NCBI GenBank assembly: GCA_031273385.1
Contig: JAISRY010000105.1
Span: 1 to 5,191 of the forward strand
DNA: 5,191 bases
Direction of reading: 5' to 3'
From: Tannerellaceae bacterium
GTDB taxonomy: Bacteria; Bacteroidota; Bacteroidia; Bacteroidales; Tannerellaceae
Part shown: piece by piece, positions 1 through 5,191 of the stretch
Position numbering within the stretch: the first letter of the stretch is position 1
Layout of the letters: every line of letters begins with the position of its first letter
Notes under the pieces: model-generated
Told to the model about the DNA's origin: nothing
Databases searched by the model: none
Seen by the model: the letters and a program-made list of their open reading frames with translations, nothing else
Made by a program: the position numbers and the translations under genes

Positions 1-243
1 ATTGATCCCCGCACAGGCTATCCGGCCGGACAGAATATGCTAAGCGCAACGATCGTAGCCGAAGACTGCATGACAGCCGACGGTTACGCGACAGCCTTTA
101 TGGCGATGGGTGTAGAACAAGCCGTAGAAATGGCCAAAACCATTCCCGGTATAGACTACTTCATCCTGTATACCGACGAAAACGGCACACAACAGACCGC
201 CTGTTCGGAAGGAATGTACGCTTACCTACCAAATAAAAGATAA
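1..243 (+). CDS. apbE: FAD:protein FMN transferase (ApbE family), C-terminal fragment
   Basis: The reading frame is open from base 1 to a TAA at 241-243, giving 80 residues of a protein whose start lies outside the window. The fragment opens with IDPRTGYPA, the hallmark ApbE motif (usually HIIDPRTGxP), followed by a segment with DCMTADGYATAFMAMG. In this family the Asp and Thr of that second motif (fragment residues D27 and T31) help coordinate the catalytic Mg2+. ApbE proteins use FAD to attach FMN covalently to a Thr/Ser of target flavoproteins such as NqrC/RnfG-type subunits, normally on the periplasmic side. ApbE proteins are usually over 300 residues, so about three quarters is missing and no signal peptide can be assessed. 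The end of the protein looks complete (YLPNKR). Family assignment is firm; the physiological target cannot be inferred from this window. Confidence 0.9.
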   Translation: MDPRTGYPAGQNMLSATIVAEDCMTADGYATAFMAMGVEQAVEMAKTIPGIDYFILYTDENGTQQTACSEGMYAYLPNKR

Positions 244-274
244 ATCAGCAAGAAATGAGAAATGAAATCAGCAA
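242..274 (+). repeat. Nested direct repeats in the leader of the PIN module (candidate operator)
   Basis: The 10-mer AAATCAGCAA occurs at 242-251 and again at 265-274, a 23-bp offset. The space between the two copies is filled by a tandem 7-mer, AGAAATG at 251-257 and 258-264. The right copy ends 7 bases before the TAnnTTTG element at 282-289, so a protein bound here would cover the expected -33 region and the promoter spacer. Toxin-antitoxin operons are commonly repressed by their own antitoxin through repeats in this position. The repeats are directly seen; the operator role is inference. Confidence 0.4.
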
Positions 275-281
275 AAATCTT

Positions 282-289
282 TATATTTG
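282..289 (+). promoter_or_regulatory. Bacteroidota-type -7 element for the PIN module
   Basis: TATATTTG matches the Bacteroides -7 consensus TAnnTTTG exactly. No good TTTG -33 element lies 19-21 bases upstream. Transcription from here would begin at about 295 and leave a leader of roughly 20-25 bases before the ATG at 318. It also argues against the in-frame ATG at 255 as the start of the downstream gene, because that codon would lie upstream of the transcript. Confidence 0.5.
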
Positions 290-317
290 TAACATTCATA
301 GCAAATGCGCAATAGAC

Positions 318-467
318 ATGAAAACGAAAAAAAAGGAAATACCTAAAGTGGACAACGTTCCACCAACCAAAAAGGCAGGGGAAGAAAGATTGTCTAAAAT
401 AGCCCAATTCATGGCCAGCAGAACCGGTAAAGGGGAAATAATAAACATGCGGGCTGTCTTGAAGTGA
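318..467 (+). CDS. Small basic protein, candidate antitoxin of the PIN toxin
   Basis: This is a 49-residue protein I do not recognise from its sequence. I chose the ATG at 318 over the in-frame ATG at 255 because a consensus -7 element lies between them. It begins with a very basic stretch (MKTKKKE), then a polar segment with PPTKKAGEER, and ends in a short hydrophobic/basic tail (INMRAVLK). Its TGA stop overlaps the GTG start of the PIN gene by four bases, typical of translational coupling between a cognate antitoxin and toxin. Length and order (small gene first, PIN second) fit a VapB-like antitoxin, but I see no clear AbrB, ribbon-helix-helix or Phd motif; it may be too short for a full DNA-binding fold plus a toxin-binding tail. 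The antitoxin role is inferred from position only. Confidence 0.6.
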   Translation: MKTKKKEIPKVDNVPPTKKAGEERLSKIAQFMASRTGKGEIINMRAVLK

Positions 468-880
468 GGTATTATTTAGATACAAATATTCTGATCTTTA
501 TATTATTAAATGAAGATAAGAATATAGACAGGCATGTATGGCGTATTCTAAAAGATTATTCGAATGTTTTTTATGTTAGCGCTGTTGTTGTCAGAGAATT
601 AATTCATGCTTACAAAGCAGGTGATATCAAAGATGCGTTTCATAAAACAATAAAAGATTTGCTTGCTTCCATTGAAGCATCCGGTATTGAAATAAAACCT
701 TTAAATAAGTATCACTTATATACTTATGCAGAATTAGAAGCGGTTCCGAATCACAAAGACCCGAATGACCATATTATTATAGCTCAAGCTATTTCAGATA
801 AAATCCCTATTATTTCTTCTGACCATAAGTTTAAACTTTATACTTCGCAAGGGTTGGATTTTATTTTTAATAAACGATAG
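464..880 (+). CDS. PIN-domain ribonuclease, VapC-like toxin
   Basis: This 138-residue protein is the usual size of a single PIN domain. The start is a GTG at 464, required because the first PIN strand and its catalytic Asp (YYLDTN, D6) begin at residue 3 and no ATG is available. The remaining acidic residues of the metal site are visible: E45 in SAVVVRELIHA, D99 and D102 in HKDPNDHIIIAQA, and D120 in IISSDHKF. PIN toxins of type II toxin-antitoxin pairs are Mg2+-dependent RNases that cut tRNA, rRNA or mRNA when not held by the antitoxin. All catalytic positions are present, so the enzyme looks intact. Hand counting gives about 29% G+C over 481-720 against about 57% over 961-1080 in the neighbouring maf gene, a sign of acquisition from elsewhere. 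The RNA target cannot be predicted. Confidence 0.87.
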   Translation: MRYYLDTNILIFILLNEDKNIDRHVWRILKDYSNVFYVSAVVVRELIHAYKAGDIKDAFHKTIKDLLASIEASGIEIKPLNKYHLYTYAELEAVPNHKDPNDHIIIAQAISDKIPIISSDHKFKLYTSQGLDFIFNKR

Positions 881-887
881 TTTTCGG

Positions 888-1469
888 TTAAAACTTCATC
901 AACTCCTGATATACCCGTTGGATGGGCAGTCCCATGACATTGTAGAAAGAGCCGTTGATCGCTTCGACGGCTACGTAGCCGATCCACTCTTGTATTCCGT
1001 AGGCGCCGGCTTTGTCGTAGGGGCGGAACGTGTCGATGTAATAGTCGATATCCTCTTTGCTCAGCGAAGCCATACGGACGGTTGAGGTGACGGAAAAGGT
1101 CACTGTCTTCTCCCTTGTCGTCAGGCATACGCCTGTTATCACGTGATGTGTATTTCCTGCCAGCAATCGGAGCATGGCGGCGGCGTCCGCCCTGTCGGTA
1201 GGTTTGCCCAATATCCGCCCGTCGATCCACACAAGGGTGTCGGCGGTGATCAATAGCTCGTTGGGTTGCAAAACGGAGGAATAGGCTTTCGCTTTATTTG
1301 CCGCGATATAAACGGGGATCTCTTCTTTGTCCAGCGAAGCGGGGTACGACTCGTCCACGCCGGGCATCGGCCTGACTTCAAAGGCTATGCCCAAGCCTGC
1401 CAACAACTCCCTGCGGCGCGGGGATTGGGAGCCTAAGATGATCGTGTATCTGTCTGTAATCGCCAACAT
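888..1469 (-). CDS. maf: Maf family nucleoside triphosphate pyrophosphatase
   Basis: Maf enzymes hydrolyse non-canonical or selected nucleoside triphosphates (dTTP/UTP in YhdE-type members, m7GTP in YceF-type) to the monophosphate and pyrophosphate in the cytoplasm. The 193-residue product has the N-terminal signature SQSPRRREL (S14-L22), VDESYP (V38-P43), ANKAKA (A57-A62), the catalytic Asp in ITADTLV (D77), GKP (G88-P90) and ITGV (I111-V114), plus the C-terminal GAYGIQE segment usual in the family. I start it at the ATG at 1469, preceded by AAGGTGAG; an in-frame TTG at 1493 would add eight residues and overlap kdsC. It follows the KdsC-like gene by 13 bases as the last gene of the operon, and its stop is 7 bases from the converging PIN gene. 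The GAYGIQE segment and overall length favour the dTTP/UTP group, but this is not certain. Confidence 0.92.
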   Translation of the reverse strand: MLAITDRYTIILGSQSPRRRELLAGLGIAFEVRPMPGVDESYPASLDKEEIPVYIAANKAKAYSSVLQPNELLITADTLVWIDGRILGKPTDRADAAAMLRLLAGNTHHVITGVCLTTREKTVTFSVTSTVRMASLSKEDIDYYIDTFRPYDKAGAYGIQEWIGYVAVEAINGSFYNVMGLPIQRVYQELMKF

Positions 1470-1482
1470 CGTCCGCTCACCT

Positions 1483-2004
1483 TTACCAGCCAAACGCTTC
1501 GTCGTCCATCCATGTGCCCTGGGCTTTCATCGTCTGCTCGATCACATCGCGCGCCACCCCTTCGCCTCCCTTTTTGGGCGACACATAGGCGGCTACCTGT
1601 TTGATTTCGGGAACGGCATCCGCGGGAGCGACGGGCAGTCCGGCCTCCACCATCACCTCATAATCCGGGATATCATCCCCGGCATACAGCACCTCTTCAG
1701 GACTCAGCCCCGTCTTTTCCAGGAAATCATGGAAGTCATGCTTCTTGATCGAACTGCTCATATAGATGTGCGTCACGCCGAGGTGGGTAAAACGCATCTT
1801 CACGGCGTCGGTATATCCTCCGGTAATGATACCGACCTGATATCCCTTTTTGATGGCCAACTGGATGGCGTAGCCGTCTTTCGTATTGACGGTGCGCATC
1901 GGGTCGCCGTTCGGATGCAGGGGGATGATTTCGCCTGACAGAACCCCGTCCACATCAAATACAAATGCTCTTATCTTCGTCAGGTCGTATGGGATACAAC
2001 TCAT
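1483..2004 (-). CDS. kdsC: HAD-superfamily phosphatase, KdsC-like (KDO-8-phosphate phosphatase)
   Basis: The likely reaction is removal of phosphate from 3-deoxy-D-manno-octulosonate 8-phosphate, giving KDO for lipid A/LPS inner-core synthesis. The 173-residue, capless (C0-type) HAD protein shows motif I FDVDGVL (nucleophile D17, acid/base D19), motif II IITGG (T61), a motif III Lys in SSIKKHD (K87 or K88) and motif IV AGDDIPD (D110, D111). The NTKDGYAI and GGEGVARDV stretches are KdsC-like. I start it at the ATG at 2004, four bases after the upstream stop; a GTG at 2034 would add ten residues overlapping the DUF2520 gene and has no visible ribosome binding site. Bacteroides also carries a close C0 relative acting on KDN-9-phosphate, so substrate is not fixed by motifs; the absence of a sialic/KDN synthase nearby favours KDO. 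Confidence 0.88.
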   Translation of the reverse strand: MSCIPYDLTKIRAFVFDVDGVLSGEIIPLHPNGDPMRTVNTKDGYAIQLAIKKGYQVGIITGGYTDAVKMRFTHLGVTHIYMSSSIKKHDFHDFLEKTGLSPEEVLYAGDDIPDYEVMVEAGLPVAPADAVPEIKQVAAYVSPKKGGEGVARDVIEQTMKAQGTWMDDEAFGW

Positions 2005-2008
2005 GGGA

Positions 2009-2767
2009 TCATTTTTCTCTATATATATTTTCACTGATCAACATATAAATCGCCCGCATCGCCGGATCGGCCATCATCGCCGTATGGTTGTCCATGACCT
2101 CGCTGTCGAGGCGTATGGCCGGCCCCGTCTGGGCTTCCGCCGGCGATAGCTCCCCAATCTTTGCCGCCGTTTCGGTGATCAGCGGGAGAAGTACCTCATA
2201 CGGGATATCCTGTTCCCCCAAAATCTTGCCGGCTAAATAATACATGTGATTGGTGAAATTACAGGCAAAGACAGCCGCCAGGTGGAGACGCTTCCGCTTC
2301 TCCGAATCCAACGCGAACGCCTTCCCCGACAAGGCTATCGCAATCTCTTTCAACAGCTTCATATCCTCCTCCAAGGCCGCTTCGAGGAAGATCGGTATGC
2401 CGTCCGGCTGGATTCTGCGCTCTTTCGTAAAGGTTTGCAGAGGATAGAAGACGCCATACCTCCGGGCATATCTTTCAAACAGCTGCATCGGCATACTGCC
2501 TGAGGTGTGCACCCACAGGCCGTCGTTCGGCTTTACGCCGGATATAACCTCTTCGAGGGCGCTGTCTTTGACGGAAAAGACATACAGGTCTGCATCGGGG
2601 ACAATCTCGGCGGGATCGGTCGTCCACCGGCAGTTGAGCTTCTTTGCCAGGGATTCGGCGCTTTCGCGCGTGCGGCTATAGACCTGCCCGATCCCCATCC
2701 CCGCCCGCTGCATACCCAGGGATATGCCGGTAGCCAGGTTTCCCGCTCCGATAAAGACGATCTTCAT
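2009..2767 (-). CDS. Rossmann-fold / DUF2520 domain protein (putative NAD(P)-dependent oxidoreductase)
   Basis: This 252-residue protein has an N-terminal Rossmann domain (residues about 1-110) opening with the dinucleotide-binding motif IGAGNLA (G7, G9, N10), like ProC and F420-dependent NADP oxidoreductases. S31-R32 after the second strand suggests a preference for NADP, an inference. The inter-domain region holds HTSGS (87-91) and YPLQTFTK (108-115). The C-terminal DUF2520 helical domain (about 120-250) includes [18 protein letters not shown] (162-179) and the TGPAIRLD segment. The family has conserved cofactor-binding features but no established reaction that I know of. Its ATG overlaps the stop of the nitroreductase gene (ATGA, 2764-2767) and its stop sits four bases before kdsC, so the three are surely co-transcribed. 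Some databases label relatives as pyrroline-5-carboxylate reductase-like; I would not assign that activity. Confidence 0.87.
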   Translation of the reverse strand: MKIVFIGAGNLATGISLGMQRAGMGIGQVYSRTRESAESLAKKLNCRWTTDPAEIVPDADLYVFSVKDSALEEVISGVKPNDGLWVHTSGSMPMQLFERYARRYGVFYPLQTFTKERRIQPDGIPIFLEAALEEDMKLLKEIAIALSGKAFALDSEKRKRLHLAAVFACNFTNHMYYLAGKILGEQDIPYEVLLPLITETAAKIGELSPAEAQTGPAIRLDSEVMDNHTAMMADPAMRAIYMLISENIYREK

Positions 2768-3327
2768 ACGCTGCCGGATTTCTCCCCCTCAGGCATTTGG
2801 TATTTCCCGATATGGACTCTCTCCCATTGCAGGCGGGACTCGTCGAACGGCTTGTTCTCTTGTGCTTTATGCCCGAACCCGATCACGGAAAGGACTTCCA
2901 GCTGATAGGGCGCATTGAGCAGGCGGCGTATATAGTCGGCGGCATCGCTCTCATCCTCCCTTTGACGCCCCCTAATCTGACACCAGCAACTGCCCAGCCC
3001 CAGGTCTTCAGCCTGCAACTGCATCAGGATGGAGGCGATCGACGCATCTTCGATCCATGCTTCGCTTTCCATCACATTAGCCATCACAACGACCGCCAAT
3101 GCGCATCCACCCAAAAACTGCGACCCTGTCTTCTTCGCCGCCGCCAACTTCTCCAGCATCTCTTTCTCTTCCACGACGATAAACTGCCACGGCGTACTCC
3201 GCTTGGAGGAGGGCGACATCAATCCGGCTTTCAGTATCAGCTCCACCTGTTCGGGAGAAAGCGGCTCGCCATTATTATATGTACGCGTACTTCTTCTTCC
3301 CTTGATCAACGTTTCAAAACTATTCAT
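2764..3327 (-). CDS. Nitroreductase family flavoprotein
   Basis: This is a 187-residue FMN-dependent oxidoreductase of the nitroreductase superfamily, cytoplasmic and normally a homodimer. Seen directly are the N-terminal FMN-phosphate motif RRSTRTY (R11-Y17), the segment SPSSKRSTPWQFIVV (38-52), the helix EDASIASILMQLQAEDLGLG (93-112), a SCWCQIRGR stretch (113-121) and the C-terminal VIGFGHK (148-154) with the KPFDE that often follows in the family. These fit the single-domain NADH-dependent nitroreductases; the natural substrate is unknown for most members. The ATG at 3327 is preceded by AAGGA and by a promoter-like element about 35 bases upstream. It is the first gene of the four-gene operon and overlaps the next start by four bases. 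C114 and C116 form a CWC motif, not a cluster ligand set, and I attach no function to it. Confidence 0.9.
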   Translation of the reverse strand: MNSFETLIKGRRSTRTYNNGEPLSPEQVELILKAGLMSPSSKRSTPWQFIVVEEKEMLEKLAAAKKTGSQFLGGCALAVVVMANVMESEAWIEDASIASILMQLQAEDLGLGSCWCQIRGRQREDESDAADYIRRLLNAPYQLEVLSVIGFGHKAQENKPFDESRLQWERVHIGKYQMPEGEKSGSV

Positions 3328-3361
3328 ATTCCTTGCTTCTCTCTTATCCTATTTTATCCTG

Positions 3362-3396
3362 CAAAGATAGCGACTGTGCCTGAGATTTCCCCCAAA
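3362..3396 (-). promoter_or_regulatory. Promoter of the nitroreductase-DUF2520-kdsC-maf operon
   Basis: On the minus strand, TATCTTTG (3362-3369) matches the Bacteroides -7 consensus TAnnTTTG. A TTTG lies upstream at 3393-3396, with 23 bases between the elements, a little longer than the usual 19-21. Initiation would fall near 3355-3357 and give a leader of about 30 bases before the ATG at 3327. No second promoter is evident inside the operon, consistent with the overlapping or near-touching genes. Confidence 0.55.
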
Positions 3397-3415
3397 TCAA
3401 GCAAAAAAAGAAACG

Positions 3416-3436
3416 GTGAACAGTGAATAGTGGGTA
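3416..3436. repeat. Three tandem 7-bp repeats (GTGAACA, GTGAATA, GTGGGTA)
   Basis: Three consecutive heptamers follow the pattern GTG(A/G)(A/G)(C/T)A. They lie in the intergenic region 20 bases upstream of the -33-like element of the nitroreductase operon. GTGAACA/GTGAATA-type arrays do occur between genes in Bacteroides-group genomes as far as I recall, so this may be a decayed intergenic repeat rather than a specific regulatory site. Confidence 0.45.
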
Positions 3437-3438
3437 GA

Positions 3439-3450
3439 TCATTTAAATGA
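3439..3450. promoter_or_regulatory. Perfect 12-bp palindrome TCATTTAAATGA
   Basis: TCATTTAAATGA reads identically on both strands and the symmetry ends exactly at these bases. It lies between the stop of the AraC gene and the nitroreductase promoter, next to the heptamer repeats. Size and position would suit a dimeric regulator, but an AT-rich palindrome of this length can arise by chance. It has no spacer and no adjacent T-run, so it does not look like a terminator. Confidence 0.25.
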
Positions 3451-3502
3451 AAAGGATAGCCCTTGCAGATAAAAACCTAAGTTCCGCATAAGCGCCTTGA
3501 AA

Positions 3503-4386
3503 TTAGCTTCTTTTATACTCTTTGGGCGCAACTCCGACTATTCGTTTGAAATACTTCCCGAAGAATGACTGAGAGGGGAAATTCAGTTCGTCGCTGATTT
3601 GTTGAATGGTCATGTTGGTGGATTTCAGGAGGGCTTTGGCTTCGAGGGCTACATGGTTGTCTATCCAGTCGCTTGCCGATGTGCCGCTGGTTTCTTTTAC
3701 TACTTTGGAAAGGTGTTTGGGTGTAAGGCACAGTTTGTCGGCGTAAAATTCCAACCCGCGCTGTTCCCTGTAATGCGCTTGCACAAGGTTCAGAAAGTTC
3801 TCTACAAGCATATCCTGCCTTGATTGCTCCTTATTTTCGGACAGTTTGTGAAAAGTATGTCCCGCCCCATAGAAAAAAACCATGGTCAGGTGTTTGGCGA
3901 TTTCCATGCGGTAGGGGTGGTCTTTTATCCTTATTGCCCGTTGCAGCATGGTGTAGTAAGTCGTCATTGCTTCCAGTTCTTCGGCATTCAGGGGGATATA
4001 AGGGTCATTGTTGACGGAGAAACGCAGCGGAAGCCGTTCCTGAATACCCAAACGTCTAAAAACCGTTTTGACATGACAACGAACAGTCCCGAAAAATCTT
4101 CGCTGGTGTACTCGTACTGCAAAATCTGGCCGGGAAGCAGAATGATAAGACACGGCGACTGAGTGGCATAAGGCCGCAGGTTGATACTTCCCCTGGTTGT
4201 TCCGCCGATAGAAATAATAGCCGTAACCACATCCGTCTTGAAGGGATAATCGAAAGCGGAGGCGATAACGGGCTTGTCGAGCAAAATCAGGTCGTTACCT
4301 ATCGAGTCGATGTCCGGCATATTTTCCAGTTCGGAACGCCAGTTGAAAGGTAAAACCTTTTTGTCCATATATTCTTTTTTTGCCAT
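3503..4386 (-). pseudogene. AraC-family transcriptional regulator, interrupted by a one-base frameshift
   Basis: Two overlapping minus-strand frames together encode one AraC-type regulator. The N-terminal part, from the ATG at 4386 (preceded by AAAGG), is a cupin-like sensor region running to MSKRF (residue 109). After a T5 run (4058-4062 on the plus strand) the frame ends in a foreign tail with a stop at 3988. The other frame picks up exactly there with RRLGIQERLPLRFSVNNDPYIPL-type family sequence and runs to the TAA at 3503. Adding one T restores a 294-residue protein, a normal AraC length. The C-terminal 98 residues hold both helix-turn-helix motifs, around FYADKLCLTPKHLSKVV and TIQQISDELNFPSQSFFGKYF, ending in the family's VAPKEYKRS. 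It is divergent from the TolC gene and was probably its regulator. A real mutation, a sequencing or assembly error at the homopolymer, or rare slippage could explain the break; without the repair only a 132-residue sensor fragment is made. Confidence 0.85.
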
Positions 4387-4442
4387 AAAGATAGGCCTTT
4401 TTTTCTTCTTTGAAAACAAAAACACCTTTTCGTCCAATACTG

Positions 4443-4496
4443 ACTACTTATTGACCTTTTCAACTCCAGCCATTGCCACTACTTTTGCCTCATCAA
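4443..4496. repeat. Imperfect direct repeat in the araC/tolC divergent region (candidate operator half-sites)
   Basis: The segment at 4443-4463 starts ACTACTTATTGACC and ends TCAA; the one at 4478-4496 starts ACTACTTTTGCCT and ends TCAA. The 7-mer ACTACTT is exact in both and the rest aligns with two single-base gaps and two mismatches. The offset is 35 bp. AraC-type activators usually bind directly repeated half-sites upstream of or overlapping the -33 element; here the left copy spans the predicted -33 region and the right copy overlaps the -7 element. The operator role is inference. Confidence 0.3.
4457..4487 (+). promoter_or_regulatory. Promoter of the TolC-family gene
   Basis: TACTTTTG at 4480-4487 matches TAnnTTTG exactly. 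Nineteen bases upstream, at 4457-4460, is TTTT, three of four matches to the TTTG -33 element. The weak -33 would suit a promoter that needs an activator. Initiation near 4493 leaves about 20 bases before the ATG at 4515. Confidence 0.5.
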
Positions 4497-4514
4497 ATTA
4501 TGTAAAAACAGAAG

Positions 4515-5191
4515 ATGATGAAGACAAGTATTTTATTGATAATGTTGGGATTGGCGGGTATGTTTCCTTTGTTTGCGCAGGAAAACAGGGTGACGGAATT
4601 GTCCTTGCGGGAGTGCGTGCAGGCGGCGGTAGAGAGAAATATCCATACGCAAGCCGCCCGTATCGAACACGAAAAAAGCGGGCACAAGGTGAGCGAAACC
4701 CGCGCCGCCCTCTTGCCGAAAATCAGCGCCTCGGGCAGTTTTCAGGACTATCTGAAGAAACCTGTTACCATTTTTTCGGGTGATATGGTGGGGCAGCCGG
4801 GTAATCTGGTTGTCGAAATAGGAACACAATATACCACCGGCGTATCCGTCGGCGTCAATCAGGCGTTGTACAACCAAACGGCGCTCACCGCCTTGCGGCT
4901 GTCCAAAACAATGGAGTCGCTGAGCGCTTTGGGCGTTGAGAAAGCAAGCGAGGAACTGGCTGTCGAAGTATCGAAGCTGTATTTCCTGTCGCTGACAACC
5001 GCCAGACAAAAAACGCTGGAGGAAGAAAACATCGCCCGCATCCGGCGGCTGAGCGACATCACCCAAACATTAACGGATCATGGAATGGCCAAGCAGGTGG
5101 ACTACGAGCGCATCAGCGTCAGCCTGGAAAACCTGCGTACCCGCCTGAGCAACACGGAAGCCTCTCTTGAACAGCAACTGAACATGATTAA
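4515..5191 (+). CDS. TolC-family outer-membrane efflux protein, N-terminal part
   Basis: The frame is open from the ATG at 4515 to the window edge: 225 complete codons, about half of the usual 430-480 residues. An ATG at 4518 is an equally possible start. Residues 1-22 form a signal peptide (basic MMKTS, hydrophobic SILLIMLGLAGMFPLF, then AQ), likely cut before or after the Gln; no lipobox Cys is present. The mature part starts with LSLRECVQAAVERN, the typical opening helix of the outer-membrane efflux (OEP) domain, followed by a beta segment with YTTGVSVGVNQALYN and long amphipathic helices of heptad character (from about LRLSKTME to the edge) that would build the periplasmic tunnel. Such proteins are trimers that export drugs, dyes or peptides together with an HlyD-like adaptor and an inner-membrane pump, commonly encoded next; those genes are beyond the window. 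Divergent to the AraC gene. Confidence 0.92.
   Translation, partial: MMKTSILLIMLGLAGMFPLFAQENRVTELSLRECVQAAVERNIHTQAARIEHEKSGHKVSETRAALLPKISASGSFQDYLKKPVTIFSGDMVGQPGNLVVEIGTQYTTGVSVGVNQALYNQTALTALRLSKTMESLSALGVEKASEELAVEVSKLYFLSLTTARQKTLEEENIARIRRLSDITQTLTDHGMAKQVDYERISVSLENLRTRLSNTEASLEQQLNMI

Noticed and set aside
255..317. N-terminal extension of the candidate antitoxin starting at the ATG at 255
   Set aside because: The extension would be encoded upstream of and across the consensus -7 element at 282-289, and its codons coincide with the repeat array; the ATG at 318 is the better start.
860..905. Possible bidirectional terminator between the converging PIN and maf genes
   Set aside because: The only pairing I find (AACCGA with TCGTTT around the two stops) has a mismatch and a weak AT-rich stem, so no terminator is called.
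1327..1938. Plus-strand 203-codon open frame antisense to maf and kdsC
   Set aside because: It spans the junction of two well-supported minus-strand genes, and its translation is rich in His/Arg/Gly with no recognisable motif; it is a shadow frame in GC-richer DNA.
2797..3426. Plus-strand 209-codon open frame antisense to the nitroreductase
   Set aside because: The opposite strand has an unmistakable nitroreductase with overlapping gene junctions; the antisense product has low-complexity, motif-free sequence.
3450..3500. Possible rho-independent terminator after the AraC gene
   Set aside because: Only 3-4 bp stems (AAGG/CCTT, CGC/GCG) are present and none is followed by a T-run in the direction of transcription.
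4274..4783. Plus-strand 169-codon open frame across the araC/tolC divergent region
   Set aside because: It overlaps the AraC N-terminus and the tolC promoter and runs out of frame through the tolC coding region; TolC family features are clear in the other frame.
4533..5066. Minus-strand 177-codon open frame antisense to tolC
   Set aside because: The plus-strand frame carries a signal peptide and OEP motifs; the antisense translation has no domain features.

Overview
The window looks like chromosomal DNA from a member of the Bacteroidota, most likely the Bacteroidales (a Bacteroides/Parabacteroides-like gut lineage). The evidence is the AraC type, the KdsC and DUF2520 sequences, and TAnnTTTG promoter elements upstream of transcription units. 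No RNA gene, CRISPR array or transposase is visible. The species cannot be named from this sequence.

Layout, left to right. (1) 1-243 (+): the C-terminal end of an ApbE-type FAD:protein FMN transferase, cut by the window edge. (2) 244-880 (+): a compact toxin-antitoxin-like pair, a 49-residue orphan protein followed with a 4-base GTGA overlap by a PIN-domain (VapC-like) ribonuclease. It has its own promoter-like element and a repeat-rich leader, and is much more AT-rich than its neighbours. (3) 888-3327 (-): a tightly packed operon transcribed leftwards in the order nitroreductase, DUF2520 Rossmann protein, KdsC-type HAD phosphatase, Maf nucleotide pyrophosphatase. Its last gene converges on the PIN gene with 7 bases between the stops. 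(4) 3328-3502: a short intergenic stretch with the operon promoter, three 7-bp tandem repeats and a perfect 12-bp palindrome. (5) 3503-4386 (-): an AraC-family regulator split by a one-base frameshift at a T5 run. (6) 4515-5191 (+): the N-terminal half of a TolC-family outer-membrane efflux protein, divergent from the regulator and running off the window.

How the parts fit: the KdsC-like enzyme supplies KDO (or a related sugar acid) for the outer envelope. Maf and the two redox or Rossmann proteins look like housekeeping functions that share the transcript. The AraC/TolC divergent pair resembles a regulator controlling an efflux operon that continues past the right edge; if the frameshift is real, that control is probably lost. 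The PIN module appears to be a recent arrival between otherwise GC-richer genes. I see no clearly new multi-gene system; the items most worth a check are the frameshifted regulator, the unrecognised antitoxin candidate and its structured promoter region.
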